Shown here one piece after another: positions 1 through 9,200 of a DNA stretch of 63,750 bases (within the stretch, counting starts at the first letter, position 1; each line of letters starts with the position of its first letter). Below the pieces are notes generated by a model. The model worked only from the letters and a program-made list of their open reading frames with translations. It did not search any database and was not told the DNA's origin. The stretch is taken from the NCBI GenBank assembly GCA_958477465.1, contig CAUEFX010000014.1, positions 1 through 63,750 on the forward strand, read 5' to 3'. The position numbers and the translations under genes are program-made. This stretch comes from an uncultured Bacteroides sp. (GTDB lineage: Bacteria > Bacteroidota > Bacteroidia > Bacteroidales > Bacteroidaceae).

Positions 1-115
1 TATGCAAGCTAACTGTGTAAATTTAACATACCCACAGGGTTTTCGGACTGACCCCGATTTACTCTGTGCACTCTGTGGTGAGCCTGGATTCCTGATATGA
101 TATTATTAAAAAAGA

Positions 116-143
116 AAACCGTTAACTGATTAGTTAACGGTTT
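116..143 (-). terminator. Intrinsic terminator of tRNA-Ala
   Basis: A perfect 12-bp inverted repeat (116-127 with 132-143, loop GATT) is followed on the minus strand by a T-rich run. It lies just past the 3' end of the tRNA gene and fits a Rho-independent terminator. Confidence 0.8.
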
Positions 144-148
144 ATTTG

Positions 149-222
149 TGGAGAGTATCGGACTCGAACCGATCACCTCGACACTGCCAGTGTCGCGCTC
201 TAGCCAGATGAGCTAACCCCCC
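149..222 (-). tRNA. tRNA-Ala (anticodon GGC)
   Basis: The minus strand folds as a cloverleaf. The acceptor GGGGGGT pairs with ACTCTCC (two G-U pairs), the anticodon stem is CGACA/TGTCG with loop CTGGCAG (anticodon GGC), and the T arm is ATCGG-TTCGAGT-CCGAT. The discriminator base is A and no CCA is encoded. It stands alone, with a terminator directly downstream. Confidence 0.93.
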
Positions 223-299
223 GAGATGTTATGCCAACGTTTGCGGGCTTTGTTCCATTTTCGTGGTGCAAATATAATGCATTATTCTGAAATAATTGC

Positions 300-307
300 T
301 ATGTTTG
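300..307 (+). promoter_or_regulatory. Bacteroides -7 box ahead of the DUF4286-ruvC run
   Basis: TATGTTTG matches the TAnnTTTG element of the Bacteroides primary sigma factor, 27 nt before the ATG at 335. I see no good TTTG -33 partner at the usual spacing, so only the -7 element is claimed. Confidence 0.5.
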
Positions 308-334
308 CGGTAAATAATAACAAAAAAAAGAAAT

Positions 335-637
335 ATGCTTATTTATAATACGACATTTCAAGTAGATGATGAGATTCATGATAACTTCCTGATATGGATT
401 AAAGAGTGTTATATCCCCGAAATAGAAAAGCATGGAGCATTAAAATCACCGCGTATGTGCCGAGTGTTAAGTCATAGAGATGATGGCACCTCTTATTCTC
501 TACAATGGGAGGTGGAGAGTAGCGGAATATTGCATCGGTGGCATCTGGAACAAGGTGCAAAGTTGAATGAAGAATTATCGAAAATATTCAAAGATAAGGT
601 AGTCGGGTTTCCGACGCTGATGGAGGTGATGGAGTGA
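335..637 (+). CDS. DUF4286 family protein
   Basis: This 100-residue soluble protein has no signal peptide or membrane segment. The opening MLIYNTTFQVD, the central aromatic and charged stretch (SYSLQWEVES) and the ending GFPTLMEVME fit the small Bacteroidetes DUF4286 family, which has a ferredoxin-like or dimeric alpha/beta-barrel look. No function is established. Its stop overlaps the GTG start of ruvC by 4 bp, so the two are translationally coupled. A TAnnTTTG box lies 27 nt upstream of the chosen ATG. Confidence 0.8.
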   Translation: MLIYNTTFQVDDEIHDNFLIWIKECYIPEIEKHGALKSPRMCRVLSHRDDGTSYSLQWEVESSGILHRWHLEQGAKLNEELSKIFKDKVVGFPTLMEVME

Positions 638-1224
638 TACAGCCGGTAAAAGAGAAGATAATTCTGGGAATCGACCCGGGAACTACCATTATGGGATATG
701 GGGTATTGCGGGTGATGGGAACAAAACCCGAAATGATTGCCATGGGAATTATCGATTTGCGTAAATTCGGTGACCATTATCTGAAATTGAGGCACATTCA
801 TGAACGGGTATTGAGTATAATCGAAAGTTATTTGCCGGACGAATTAGCAATTGAGGCACCCTTTTTTGGTAAAAACGTTCAGTCTATGCTGAAATTGGGA
901 CGTGCACAGGGAGTAGCAATGGCGGTGGCATTGAGCAGGGATATCCCGATAACCGAATACGCTCCTTTGAAAATCAAGATGGCGATTACCGGAAACGGAC
1001 AAGCTTCGAAAGAACAAGTGGCCGATATGTTGCAACGTATGTTACATTTGGCAAAGGAGGAGATGCCTGTCTTTATGGATGCTACGGATGGATTAGCTGC
1101 AGCCTATTGCCATTTTCTTCAAATGGGGCGTCCTACGATAGAGAAAGGATATCATGGTTGGAAAGACTTTATAGCCAAGAATCCGGATAAAGTTAAGATG
1201 AATAATAAAATTAATTTAAAATAA
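634..1224 (+). CDS. ruvC: Crossover junction endodeoxyribonuclease RuvC
   Basis: RuvC resolves Holliday junctions together with RuvAB during recombinational repair. The 196-residue protein shows the RNase H-like acidic tetrad: Asp14 in GIDPGT, Glu74 in AIEAPFFGKN, and Asp149 and Asp152 in DATDGLAAAYCH. The start is GTG at 634 within a GTGA overlap with the preceding stop; the motif position fixes the frame. The extension of about 30 residues after the last motif is normal for Bacteroidetes. ruvA and ruvB are not in the window. It precedes pulA by 11 bp and is probably on the same transcript. Confidence 0.95.
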   Translation: MIQPVKEKIILGIDPGTTIMGYGVLRVMGTKPEMIAMGIIDLRKFGDHYLKLRHIHERVLSIIESYLPDELAIEAPFFGKNVQSMLKLGRAQGVAMAVALSRDIPITEYAPLKIKMAITGNGQASKEQVADMLQRMLHLAKEEMPVFMDATDGLAAAYCHFLQMGRPTIEKGYHGWKDFIAKNPDKVKMNNKINLK

Positions 1225-1235
1225 AGGAGAATGCT

Positions 1236-3236
1236 ATGAAGGTGAACTATCTGACTATAATAGGGGTGGCGACAGTAACAGTGATGAGCTGTACACCGGT
1301 AAAAAAAGAATATGCGTCTTATGAATTGTATCCAGTCCGTTCAGGAAGTCTGACGGAGATGGAATATACACCGGCGGCTACAACGTTTGCACTTTGGGCA
1401 CCTACGGCAGACGAAGTCCGATTAATGTTGTTCGAAACAGGAGAGAGCGGGCATGCTTACGAAACGATACCTATGGTGCTGGGTGAGGAAGGTACATGGG
1501 CGATAAAGGTTGATAAGGATCTGGCGGGTAAATTCTATACTTTTAATGTAAAGGTAAACGATAAATGGCTTGGCGATACCCCGGGTATCAATGCAAAAGC
1601 GGTAGGTGTGAATGGTAAGCGGGCTGCAGTTCTCGATCTGAAAACGACCGATCCGGAGGGCTGGGAGACAGATGTACGTCCGGTACTCAAATCTCCTGCC
1701 GACATTATTCTTTATGAAATGCATCACCGCGATTTTTCGATAGATTCTACTTCTGGTATTAAGAATAAGGGAAAATTCCTGGCACTGACGGAGCACGGAA
1801 CTTTGAATCCGGACAATCTGCAGACAGGTATCGATCATCTGGTCGAATTGGGTGTGACACATGTACATTTGCTGCCTTCTTATGACTATGCTTCCGTGGA
1901 TGAAACCAAGTTGAATGAAAATAAATACAACTGGGGATATGACCCTCAGAACTACAACGTGCCGGACGGTTCTTACTCTACCGATCCCTATAATCCAGCG
2001 GTGCGTATCAAAGAATTTAAGCAGATGGTACAGGCATTGCACAAAGCAGGCATACGGGTAGTGCTCGATGTAGTGTACAATCATACATTCAATACTGCCG
2101 ATAGTAATTTTGAGCGCACGGCACCGGGATATTTCTATCGTCACAAAGAAGACGGAACATTGGCGAACGGTTCTGCTTGCGGCAATGAGACGGCAAGTGA
2201 TCGTCCGATGATGCGTAAGTATATGGTTGAGTCGGTGCTTTATTGGGTGAACGAATATCATATTGACGGATTTCGTTTCGACTTGATGGGAATTCATGAC
2301 ATCGAGACAATGAATGAAATCCGTAAGGCTGTGGATAAGGTGGATCCTACTATTTATATCTACGGAGAAGGATGGGCGGCAGAAGCTCCGAAATATCCGG
2401 CTGATTCGTTGGCTATGAAGGTAAATACCCATAAGATGCCGGGAATCGCCGCTTTTTCCGATGAATTGCGTGATGGCTTAAGAGGCCCTTTCAACGACAA
2501 TCATAAAGGAGCGTTTCTGGCAGGATTGCCCGGTAGCGAGGAGAGTCTTAAGTTTGGTATTGTGGGAGCGATTCAGCATCCGCAGATTAATTACGATTCG
2601 GTGAATTATAGTAAAGCTCCTTGGGCGCTACAACCTACACAGATGATAAGTTATGTGTCTTGTCACGATGATATGTGTCTGGTAGATCGTCTGAAGGCAA
2701 GTATTCCTACACTCACGCCGGAACAATTGGCGAGATTGGATAAACTGGCTCAGACAGTAGTCTTCACTTCTCAGGGAGTGCCGTTTATTCTGGCAGGTGA
2801 AGAGGTGATGCGTGATAAAAAGGGAGTGCACAACAGTTTCGAGAGTCCGGATTCCATCAATGCCATCGATTGGAAACGAAAAACTATGAATAAGGATGTA
2901 TTTATCTATTACAAACGGTTAATGGATTTGCGCAAATCGCATCCGGCTTTCCGTATGGGAGATGCAGAGATGGTACGTAAGCATTTGGAGTTTTTACCTG
3001 TGGAAGGTGACAATCTGGTGGCGTTCCGCCTGAAAGATAATGCAAATGGAGACGAGTGGAAAGAGATTATCGTTGCATACAATTCGCGTGATGTTTTTGC
3101 TAAACTGGCGGTTCCGGAAGGTAAATATACGGTTGTCTGCAAAGATGGTGTGATTGAGAGCCGTGGCCTGGGAACGGTTTATGGACCGGAAGTATCTGTT
3201 CCTGCACAATCGGCATTGATAATGTATAAAAAATAG
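1236..3236 (+). CDS. pulA: Type I pullulanase, GH13 lipoprotein
   Basis: This debranching enzyme hydrolyses alpha-1,6 links in pullulan, glycogen and starch dextrins. The 666-residue protein has a lipoprotein signal (VTVMSC), an N-terminal CBM48-like beta domain (about 40-125), the type I signature YNWGYDPQNYNVP and a GH13 barrel. The nucleophile is Asp349 (DGFRFDLMG), the acid/base Glu378 (YGEGW), and the third acid sits in VSCHDD. A C-terminal beta domain follows. It starts 11 bp after ruvC and ends 1 bp before the ABC gene. The Cys suggests anchoring in the cell envelope. Starch use is a different job from the sulfated-glycan genes downstream. Confidence 0.93.
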   Translation: MKVNYLTIIGVATVTVMSCTPVKKEYASYELYPVRSGSLTEMEYTPAATTFALWAPTADEVRLMLFETGESGHAYETIPMVLGEEGTWAIKVDKDLAGKFYTFNVKVNDKWLGDTPGINAKAVGVNGKRAAVLDLKTTDPEGWETDVRPVLKSPADIILYEMHHRDFSIDSTSGIKNKGKFLALTEHGTLNPDNLQTGIDHLVELGVTHVHLLPSYDYASVDETKLNENKYNWGYDPQNYNVPDGSYSTDPYNPAVRIKEFKQMVQALHKAGIRVVLDVVYNHTFNTADSNFERTAPGYFYRHKEDGTLANGSACGNETASDRPMMRKYMVESVLYWVNEYHIDGFRFDLMGIHDIETMNEIRKAVDKVDPTIYIYGEGWAAEAPKYPADSLAMKVNTHKMPGIAAFSDELRDGLRGPFNDNHKGAFLAGLPGSEESLKFGIVGAIQHPQINYDSVNYSKAPWALQPTQMISYVSCHDDMCLVDRLKASIPTLTPEQLARLDKLAQTVVFTSQGVPFILAGEEVMRDKKGVHNSFESPDSINAIDWKRKTMNKDVFIYYKRLMDLRKSHPAFRMGDAEMVRKHLEFLPVEGDNLVAFRLKDNANGDEWKEIIVAYNSRDVFAKLAVPEGKYTVVCKDGVIESRGLGTVYGPEVSVPAQSALIMYKK

Positions 3237-3237
3237 A

Positions 3238-4692
3238 ATGAGACAAAATATCGTAAATATAGCGGGGGGCGTAGCACGCAACCCGCTTGTGCGTTTAGCG
3301 CAACCTATAACGGCTACTTTGGAGGCTGGCGAACATATTGCTATCGTAGGTCCAAATGGTGGTGGAAAGAGTTTGTTTGTGGATACGATTCTTGGAAAAT
3401 ATCCGTTGAAAGAGGGCACATTGACTTATGACTTTTCACCGTCTTCAACCGATACCGTATATGATAATGTGAAATATATCGCTTTTCGTGATACTTATGG
3501 AGCGGCAGATGCGAACTATTATTATCAGCAACGTTGGAATGCATACGACCAGGATGATGTGCCCGAAGTTCGCGAGATGTTGGGTGAAATAAAAGACGAA
3601 GCATTAAAAGAGGAACTCTTTGAGCTGTTTCGAATAGAACCGATGCTGGATAAAAAGATTATTTTACTTTCCAGTGGAGAATTGAGGAAACTTCAATTGA
3701 CGAAAACGTTGCTTACTTCCCCGCGTATGCTTATAATGGATAATCCTTTTATCGGTTTGGATGCTCCTACGCGTGAATTGCTTTTCACATTACTCGAACG
3801 TCTTACCCAAAAGTCTTCTGTGCAAATCGTTTTGCTACTCTCGATGATGGATGATATACCTTCGTTTATAACTCATGTCATTCCGGTCGATCATCTGACG
3901 GTTTATGATAAGATATCGCGTGAAGAGTATTTGATGAGATATCGAGAGAATGCCGTAGAAGAATCGTTTGCAGAGTTGCAGCAACGTATAGTCGATTTAC
4001 CGTATAGTGATATGAATTATGATTCGGAAGAGGTTGTAAAACTTAATAAGGTCAGTATCCGTTATGGCGATCGCACCATTCTGAAAGAACTTGACTGGAC
4101 GGTCCGCCGAGGTGAAAAATGGGCATTGAGTGGAGAAAATGGTGCCGGAAAATCAACGTTACTTAGTTTGGTTTGTGCCGATAATCCTCAATCTTATGCT
4201 TGCGATATCAGCTTGTTCGGGCGTAAGCGGGGTACGGGGGAGAGTATTTGGGAAATAAAGAAACATATCGGTTATGTCAGTCCGGAGATGCATCGCGCTT
4301 ACTTAAAGAATTTGCCTGCTATCGAGATTGTTGCCAGTGGTCTGCACGACAGTATTGGCCTGTACAAACGTCCGCAGCAGGAACAGATGGCGGTATGCGA
4401 ATGGTGGATGGACGTTTTTGGAATAGCCTCTTTGAAAGACAAGCCGTTTCTTCAGTTATCCAGCGGAGAGCAGCGCTTGGCGCTGTTGGCCCGCGCATTT
4501 GTGAAAGATCCGGAACTGCTGATTCTCGATGAACCTCTTCATGGACTGGATACATTCAATCGCCGGAGAGTAAAGAAAGTGATTGAAGCCTTTTGCCGCC
4601 GGCGAGATAAAACGATGATTATGGTGACGCATTACGAGTCGGAATTGCCGGATGTTATTTCTAACCGTCTTTTCTTGCGAAGAAATAGATAA
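3238..4692 (+). CDS. Double ABC-domain ATPase (ModF/PhrA-like)
   Basis: The 484-residue protein has two ABC ATPase modules and no membrane segment. The first has Walker A GPNGGGKS and signature LSSGELRKL. The second has Walker A GENGAGKS, signature LSSGEQRLAL and Walker B LLILDEPLHGLD. This duplicated layout matches ModF/PhrA-type ATPases annotated as molybdate-transport or photorepair related; the real role in Bacteroides is unknown and no permease is adjacent. The first Walker B (MLIMDNPFIGLD) has Asn where Glu is usual, so site 1 may hydrolyse ATP poorly. The ATG lies 2 bp after the pulA stop. Confidence 0.85.
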   Translation: MRQNIVNIAGGVARNPLVRLAQPITATLEAGEHIAIVGPNGGGKSLFVDTILGKYPLKEGTLTYDFSPSSTDTVYDNVKYIAFRDTYGAADANYYYQQRWNAYDQDDVPEVREMLGEIKDEALKEELFELFRIEPMLDKKIILLSSGELRKLQLTKTLLTSPRMLIMDNPFIGLDAPTRELLFTLLERLTQKSSVQIVLLLSMMDDIPSFITHVIPVDHLTVYDKISREEYLMRYRENAVEESFAELQQRIVDLPYSDMNYDSEEVVKLNKVSIRYGDRTILKELDWTVRRGEKWALSGENGAGKSTLLSLVCADNPQSYACDISLFGRKRGTGESIWEIKKHIGYVSPEMHRAYLKNLPAIEIVASGLHDSIGLYKRPQQEQMAVCEWWMDVFGIASLKDKPFLQLSSGEQRLALLARAFVKDPELLILDEPLHGLDTFNRRRVKKVIEAFCRRRDKTMIMVTHYESELPDVISNRLFLRRNR

Positions 4693-4714
4693 TAATCTTA
4701 AATTTTAATATATC

Positions 4715-6166
4715 ATGAAAAAAAGAATCTTGTACAGTGGTGCTTTGCTTATCAGTCTTGTCGGCGTTCAACCCGGTTTTGCCCAAAAGAAGAAATCAAA
4801 GGCTCCCCAGCGGCCTAATATTGTTTTTATTCTGGCCGATGACTTGGGTTACGGTGATTTGAGCTGTTACGGACAGGAAAAGTTCGAGACTCCCAACATC
4901 GATCAGTTGGCGCAAAACGGAATGCGTTTTACACAATGTTATTCGGGTACTACGGTGAGTGCCCCTTCGCGTTCTTGTCTTCTGACCGGTACGCATAGTG
5001 GGCACACGGCTATTCGTGGAAATAAGGAACTTAATCCGGAAGGTCAGTTCCCTCTGCCGGCTGATTCGCATACCATTTTTCACCTATTTAAAGATGCCGG
5101 ATATAAAACGGCTGCTTTCGGTAAATGGGGATTAGGCTTTATCGGTTCTACGGGGGATCCCAATAAGCAGGGAATCGATTATTTCTACGGTTATAATTGT
5201 CAGTTGCTGGCGCATAGCTATTATCCCGATCATTTGTGGGAAAACGATCAGCGTATCGAACTGAAAGATAATGTGTTGGAGGTGGAATACGGCAAAGGGA
5301 CCTACTCTCAGGATTTGATTCATTCCAAAGCTCTTTCTTTCTTGGATGACAGGGAGGAGGAAGAGCCTTTTTTCTTATTTTATCCTACTATTATTCCGCA
5401 TGCCGAACTGATTGTTCCAGAAGACAGCATTATTAAGAAATTCCGCGGTAAATTTCCAGAGGTTCCGTACAAAGGGTTTGAACCTGGAAGTCCTGCTTTC
5501 CGTAAGGGAGGGTATTGCACCCAATTGAATCCGCGCGCTACATTTGCAGCGATGGTTTATCGGCTCGATGTATATGTAGGTCAGTTGGTACAGAAGTTGA
5601 AAGAAAAAGGTATGTATGAAAATACCCTTATTATTTTTGCAAGCGACAATGGTCCTCATCAGGAAGGGGGAGCCGATCCCGATTTCTTTAATAGTAACGG
5701 CATCTGGCGTGGTTATAAGCGTGATCTGTATGAGGGAGGAATCCGGGTACCCATGATTGTGTCCTGGCCGGGGCATGTAACATCCGGTACAGAAACCGAT
5801 TTCATGTGTTCTTTCTGGGATCTGATGCCTACTTTTGAGGAGATGTTACGTCCTAAAGCCGATCTTCGGGAGATGGATGGTGTAAGTATGCTTCCTCTAC
5901 TTGAGAACCGGAAAGGACAAAAAGAACATGAATACCTGTATTTTGAATTTCAAGAGTTGAACGGTCGTCAGGCTGTTCGCAAAGGTTCTTGGAAACTCGT
6001 TCACATGAACATACGCGGCAATAAGCCTTATTATGAGCTTTACAATCTGGCTGCCGATCCGTCGGAGAAACATAATGTTTTGAATCAATATCCCGAAAAG
6101 GTGGAGGAACTGAAAAACATTATGAAAGAAGCGCATACAGACGATCCGAACTGGCCTCTTTTTTAA
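4715..6166 (+). CDS. Family S1 sulfatase, S1_20-like (galactose-3-O-sulfatase type)
   Basis: This is a secreted arylsulfatase-fold enzyme of 483 residues. The signal peptide ends at about GFAQ. The metal site begins ADDLGYGD, and the formylglycine motif is VSAPSRSCLLTG with Ser82 as the residue to be oxidised by an anaerobic maturase. Lysines in GKWGLG and the later ASDNGPHQEGG are active-site elements. The overall sequence resembles S1_20 enzymes, which remove 3-O-sulfate from galactose or GalNAc in mucin glycans; this subfamily call is from memory. It follows the ABC gene by 22 bp and precedes the HTCS, whose promoter begins 10 bp after its stop. Confidence 0.88.
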   Translation: MKKRILYSGALLISLVGVQPGFAQKKKSKAPQRPNIVFILADDLGYGDLSCYGQEKFETPNIDQLAQNGMRFTQCYSGTTVSAPSRSCLLTGTHSGHTAIRGNKELNPEGQFPLPADSHTIFHLFKDAGYKTAAFGKWGLGFIGSTGDPNKQGIDYFYGYNCQLLAHSYYPDHLWENDQRIELKDNVLEVEYGKGTYSQDLIHSKALSFLDDREEEEPFFLFYPTIIPHAELIVPEDSIIKKFRGKFPEVPYKGFEPGSPAFRKGGYCTQLNPRATFAAMVYRLDVYVGQLVQKLKEKGMYENTLIIFASDNGPHQEGGADPDFFNSNGIWRGYKRDLYEGGIRVPMIVSWPGHVTSGTETDFMCSFWDLMPTFEEMLRPKADLREMDGVSMLPLLENRKGQKEHEYLYFEFQELNGRQAVRKGSWKLVHMNIRGNKPYYELYNLAADPSEKHNVLNQYPEKVEELKNIMKEAHTDDPNWPLF

Positions 6167-6175
6167 TATTCTTTT

Positions 6176-6207
6176 TTTGGTGATAGAAAAAGAAAAAACT
6201 ATTTTTG
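6176..6207 (+). promoter_or_regulatory. Promoter of the HTCS gene
   Basis: TTTG (6176-6179), 20 nt, then TATTTTTG (6200-6207) is an exact fit to the Bacteroides -33/-7 consensus. The predicted start of transcription is about 6213, giving a leader of roughly 20 nt. It shows the regulator can be expressed separately from the sulfatase upstream. Confidence 0.75.
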
Positions 6208-6232
6208 TTCCCGATTACATACGAATCTAATT

Positions 6233-9200
6233 ATGAAAATAGTCAATTGCCTTCGCCTTTTTTGTTGGATAATAGGTCTGTTCTTATGTTGTAATCAATT
6301 AAAAGCCAGTCATTATTATTTTAAACAAATCTCTTTGAAAGAAGGGCTGCCTTCTACGGTAAGGTGCATTTATGCTGAAAAGAAAGGGTTTGTGTGGATC
6401 GGGACGAGAAGTGGATTAGGCCGCTTCGACGGACATGAATTGAAGAAGTATACATGTCAGCCCGATAACCCGAATTCTTTGCCCCACAATCATATCCATC
6501 AGATTGTGGAGGATAGTTTGCACAACATCTGGATTATGACCGATAAAGGTATAGCGCGTTATCGGCGCAGGAGTGATGATTTTGATGTCATTAAAAACAA
6601 TAACAATCAAAATATAACCGTAAGTGCTTTCTGTCGCACCAGTCAGGGAATCTTGTTCGGTGCGCGTAATAAAATTTATTTTTATAGTTATAAAGACGAC
6701 TCTTTTGCTCTTGTCCGAGATTTTTCTTCTGATGCGCAATTCTCCATATCTTACATTGGTATGTGGAATGCGGAAACTCTACTTTGTGTCAGTCGTTGGC
6801 AGGGGGCATTGCTACTCAATCTTCGTACCGGAGAAGTGTCGCCTACTCCTTTTGATTGTGGAAAAGAAATTATGGAGGTCATGATAGACTCCCGGCAGCG
6901 CGTATGGGTTGCTCCGTACAATAACGGTATCCGGTGTTTTGCAAAAGACGGTGCGCTGCTGGCCTCTTATACCACTCGGAATTCCCAATTGAATAATGAC
7001 GTTGTTTTATGTATGGCCGAGAGAGACGGGTATATATGGATCGGTACCGACGGGGGCGGGATTAATGTATTGGATCCGGAGACTCAAGAGATATCCATTT
7101 TGGAGCATATCCCCGGGAATAATTACTCTTTGCCTGTGAATTCTATTTTATGCCTGCACAACGATGTTAATAATAATATGTGGGCAGGCAGTATCCGTGG
7201 CGGACTTATCAGTATCCGTGAAATATCGATGAAGACTTATACGGATGCAATACCGGGAAACGATACAGGACTGAGTGACAATACGGTTTTGAGCCTGTAT
7301 CAGGATTCTGTATCCGGTGATATATGGATCGGTACCGATGGAGGTGGCCTGAACAGATTAAATCCGGGTACGGAAAAATTCCGGCATTATCCGTCTACAT
7401 GGAAAAATAAGGTGGCATCGATCACCGGTTTTACTTCTAATACATTGTTATTATCGCTTTTTTCCAAAGGCTTGTTCATCTTTGATAAAGCAACGGGAAA
7501 TCTCACTCCGTTGACTGTCGATAATGAAGAGATAAACAATCTTGTCCGATATAGCGGTCGGACCGTGAATGTCTATCAGACGATGCCCGGTTCTGTCTTA
7601 TTGCTTGGCTCTCATATTTATAGGTATGATATTGCTTCCGGTAAAGTAGATATGATAAAGGAAGAAGAGGGTGAAGAGTTTGTCGGTATGATCCTTCCGG
7701 TTTTTTGGGGGGCGCAGATAAGTTATTTTTGCGATTTTCACCGAATCTATGCATTAGAGCACTCTACCAATAAGCTGCATGCTATATTTACTTGTGGCAG
7801 GGATACGCTTATAAATTCGGTATCGTATGATGAACGGGGCGTTTTCTGGATTGGCAGCAATCGTGGACTGAGTAGTTACAACCCGGTGAGTCATGAATAT
7901 CAGCATCTGCCTACAACGCTTTTTGGTGAAGTAAACTCTATTGTATGCGACCGGAGAGGAAAAGTATGGATCGGTACGGATCAGATGTTGTTTGCATGGC
8001 TCATCAATGAAAAGAGATTTGTACTTTTCGGAGAGTCGGATGGAGTTCCGATAAATGAATATCTGTCTAAGCCTAAGTTGGTCTCTACCAAAGGGGATAT
8101 CTATATGGGCGGCATCAAAGGGTTATTGCGTATTGACAGGAACTTGCCGATCGAGAGTTCGGAATATCCGCAGATGCAATTAACGGACGTACTTATCAAT
8201 GGTGAATCGGTGAATGATGCTTTGACTGCGGAACCTACCGGTATCTCCGTGCCTTGGAGCAGCAAGGCGATAGCCATCCGTGTCATGTCTTGTGAGAAAG
8301 ATATTTTCCGTCAGAAGATTTATCGCTACCAGATTGCAGGTTTGAATGAGCAGTACATTGATTCCTATGATCCGGAACTGATTGTCCGTTCGTTGCCTTC
8401 CGGAAATTACCGGATCATGGCCTCCTGCAGTACGAAAGACGGCAACTGGACTCCCTTGCAGCAAGTATTGAGCCTTACCATTTTACCGCCCTGGTATAAA
8501 ACGTGGTGGTTTATAATGTGTTGTGTCTTGCTTGTATCCGGAGCTATCATACAAGCTTTCCTGGTGGCATTGCGGCGTAAAGAAAATAAACTGAAGTGGG
8601 CAATGAAAGAGCACGAGAAACAGGTGTATGAAGAGAAAGTGCGTTTCTTGATAAACATCAGTCATGAACTTCGTACTCCGTTGACTTTGATACATGCGCC
8701 ACTTAATCGCATCCTGAAAACGTTATCTCCTACAGACACCAATTTCGTGCCTCTCAAAAGTATCTACAGGCAGTCACAACGGATGAGGGATTTGCTCAAT
8801 ATGGTGCTCGATCTGCGTAAGATGGAAGTCGGAGTAAGCAAATTACAGATTTATCCCCAGCGGTTAAACGATTGGGTACTGGAGGTTTCGGCTGATTTTG
8901 TCGGTGAGGGAGAAGCGAAAAATGTGGAAATCTATTATCAGTTGGACGAACAGATCGAAGAGGTGAGCTTCGACAGGGATAAGTGTGAGATTATTTTGAC
9001 TAACTTGCTGATTAATGCATTGAAGCACAGTCCGGAGGAAACTGTAATAACCATTGCCACCGAACTTTTATCAGAAGAACAGCGCGTTCGCATTTCGGTT
9101 TCCGATCAGGGTTGCGGACTGCAGCAGGTGGATATAAATAAACTCTTCACTCGTTTCTATCAGGGAAACGGTGAACAGCGTAACGGTTCGGGCATCGGAT

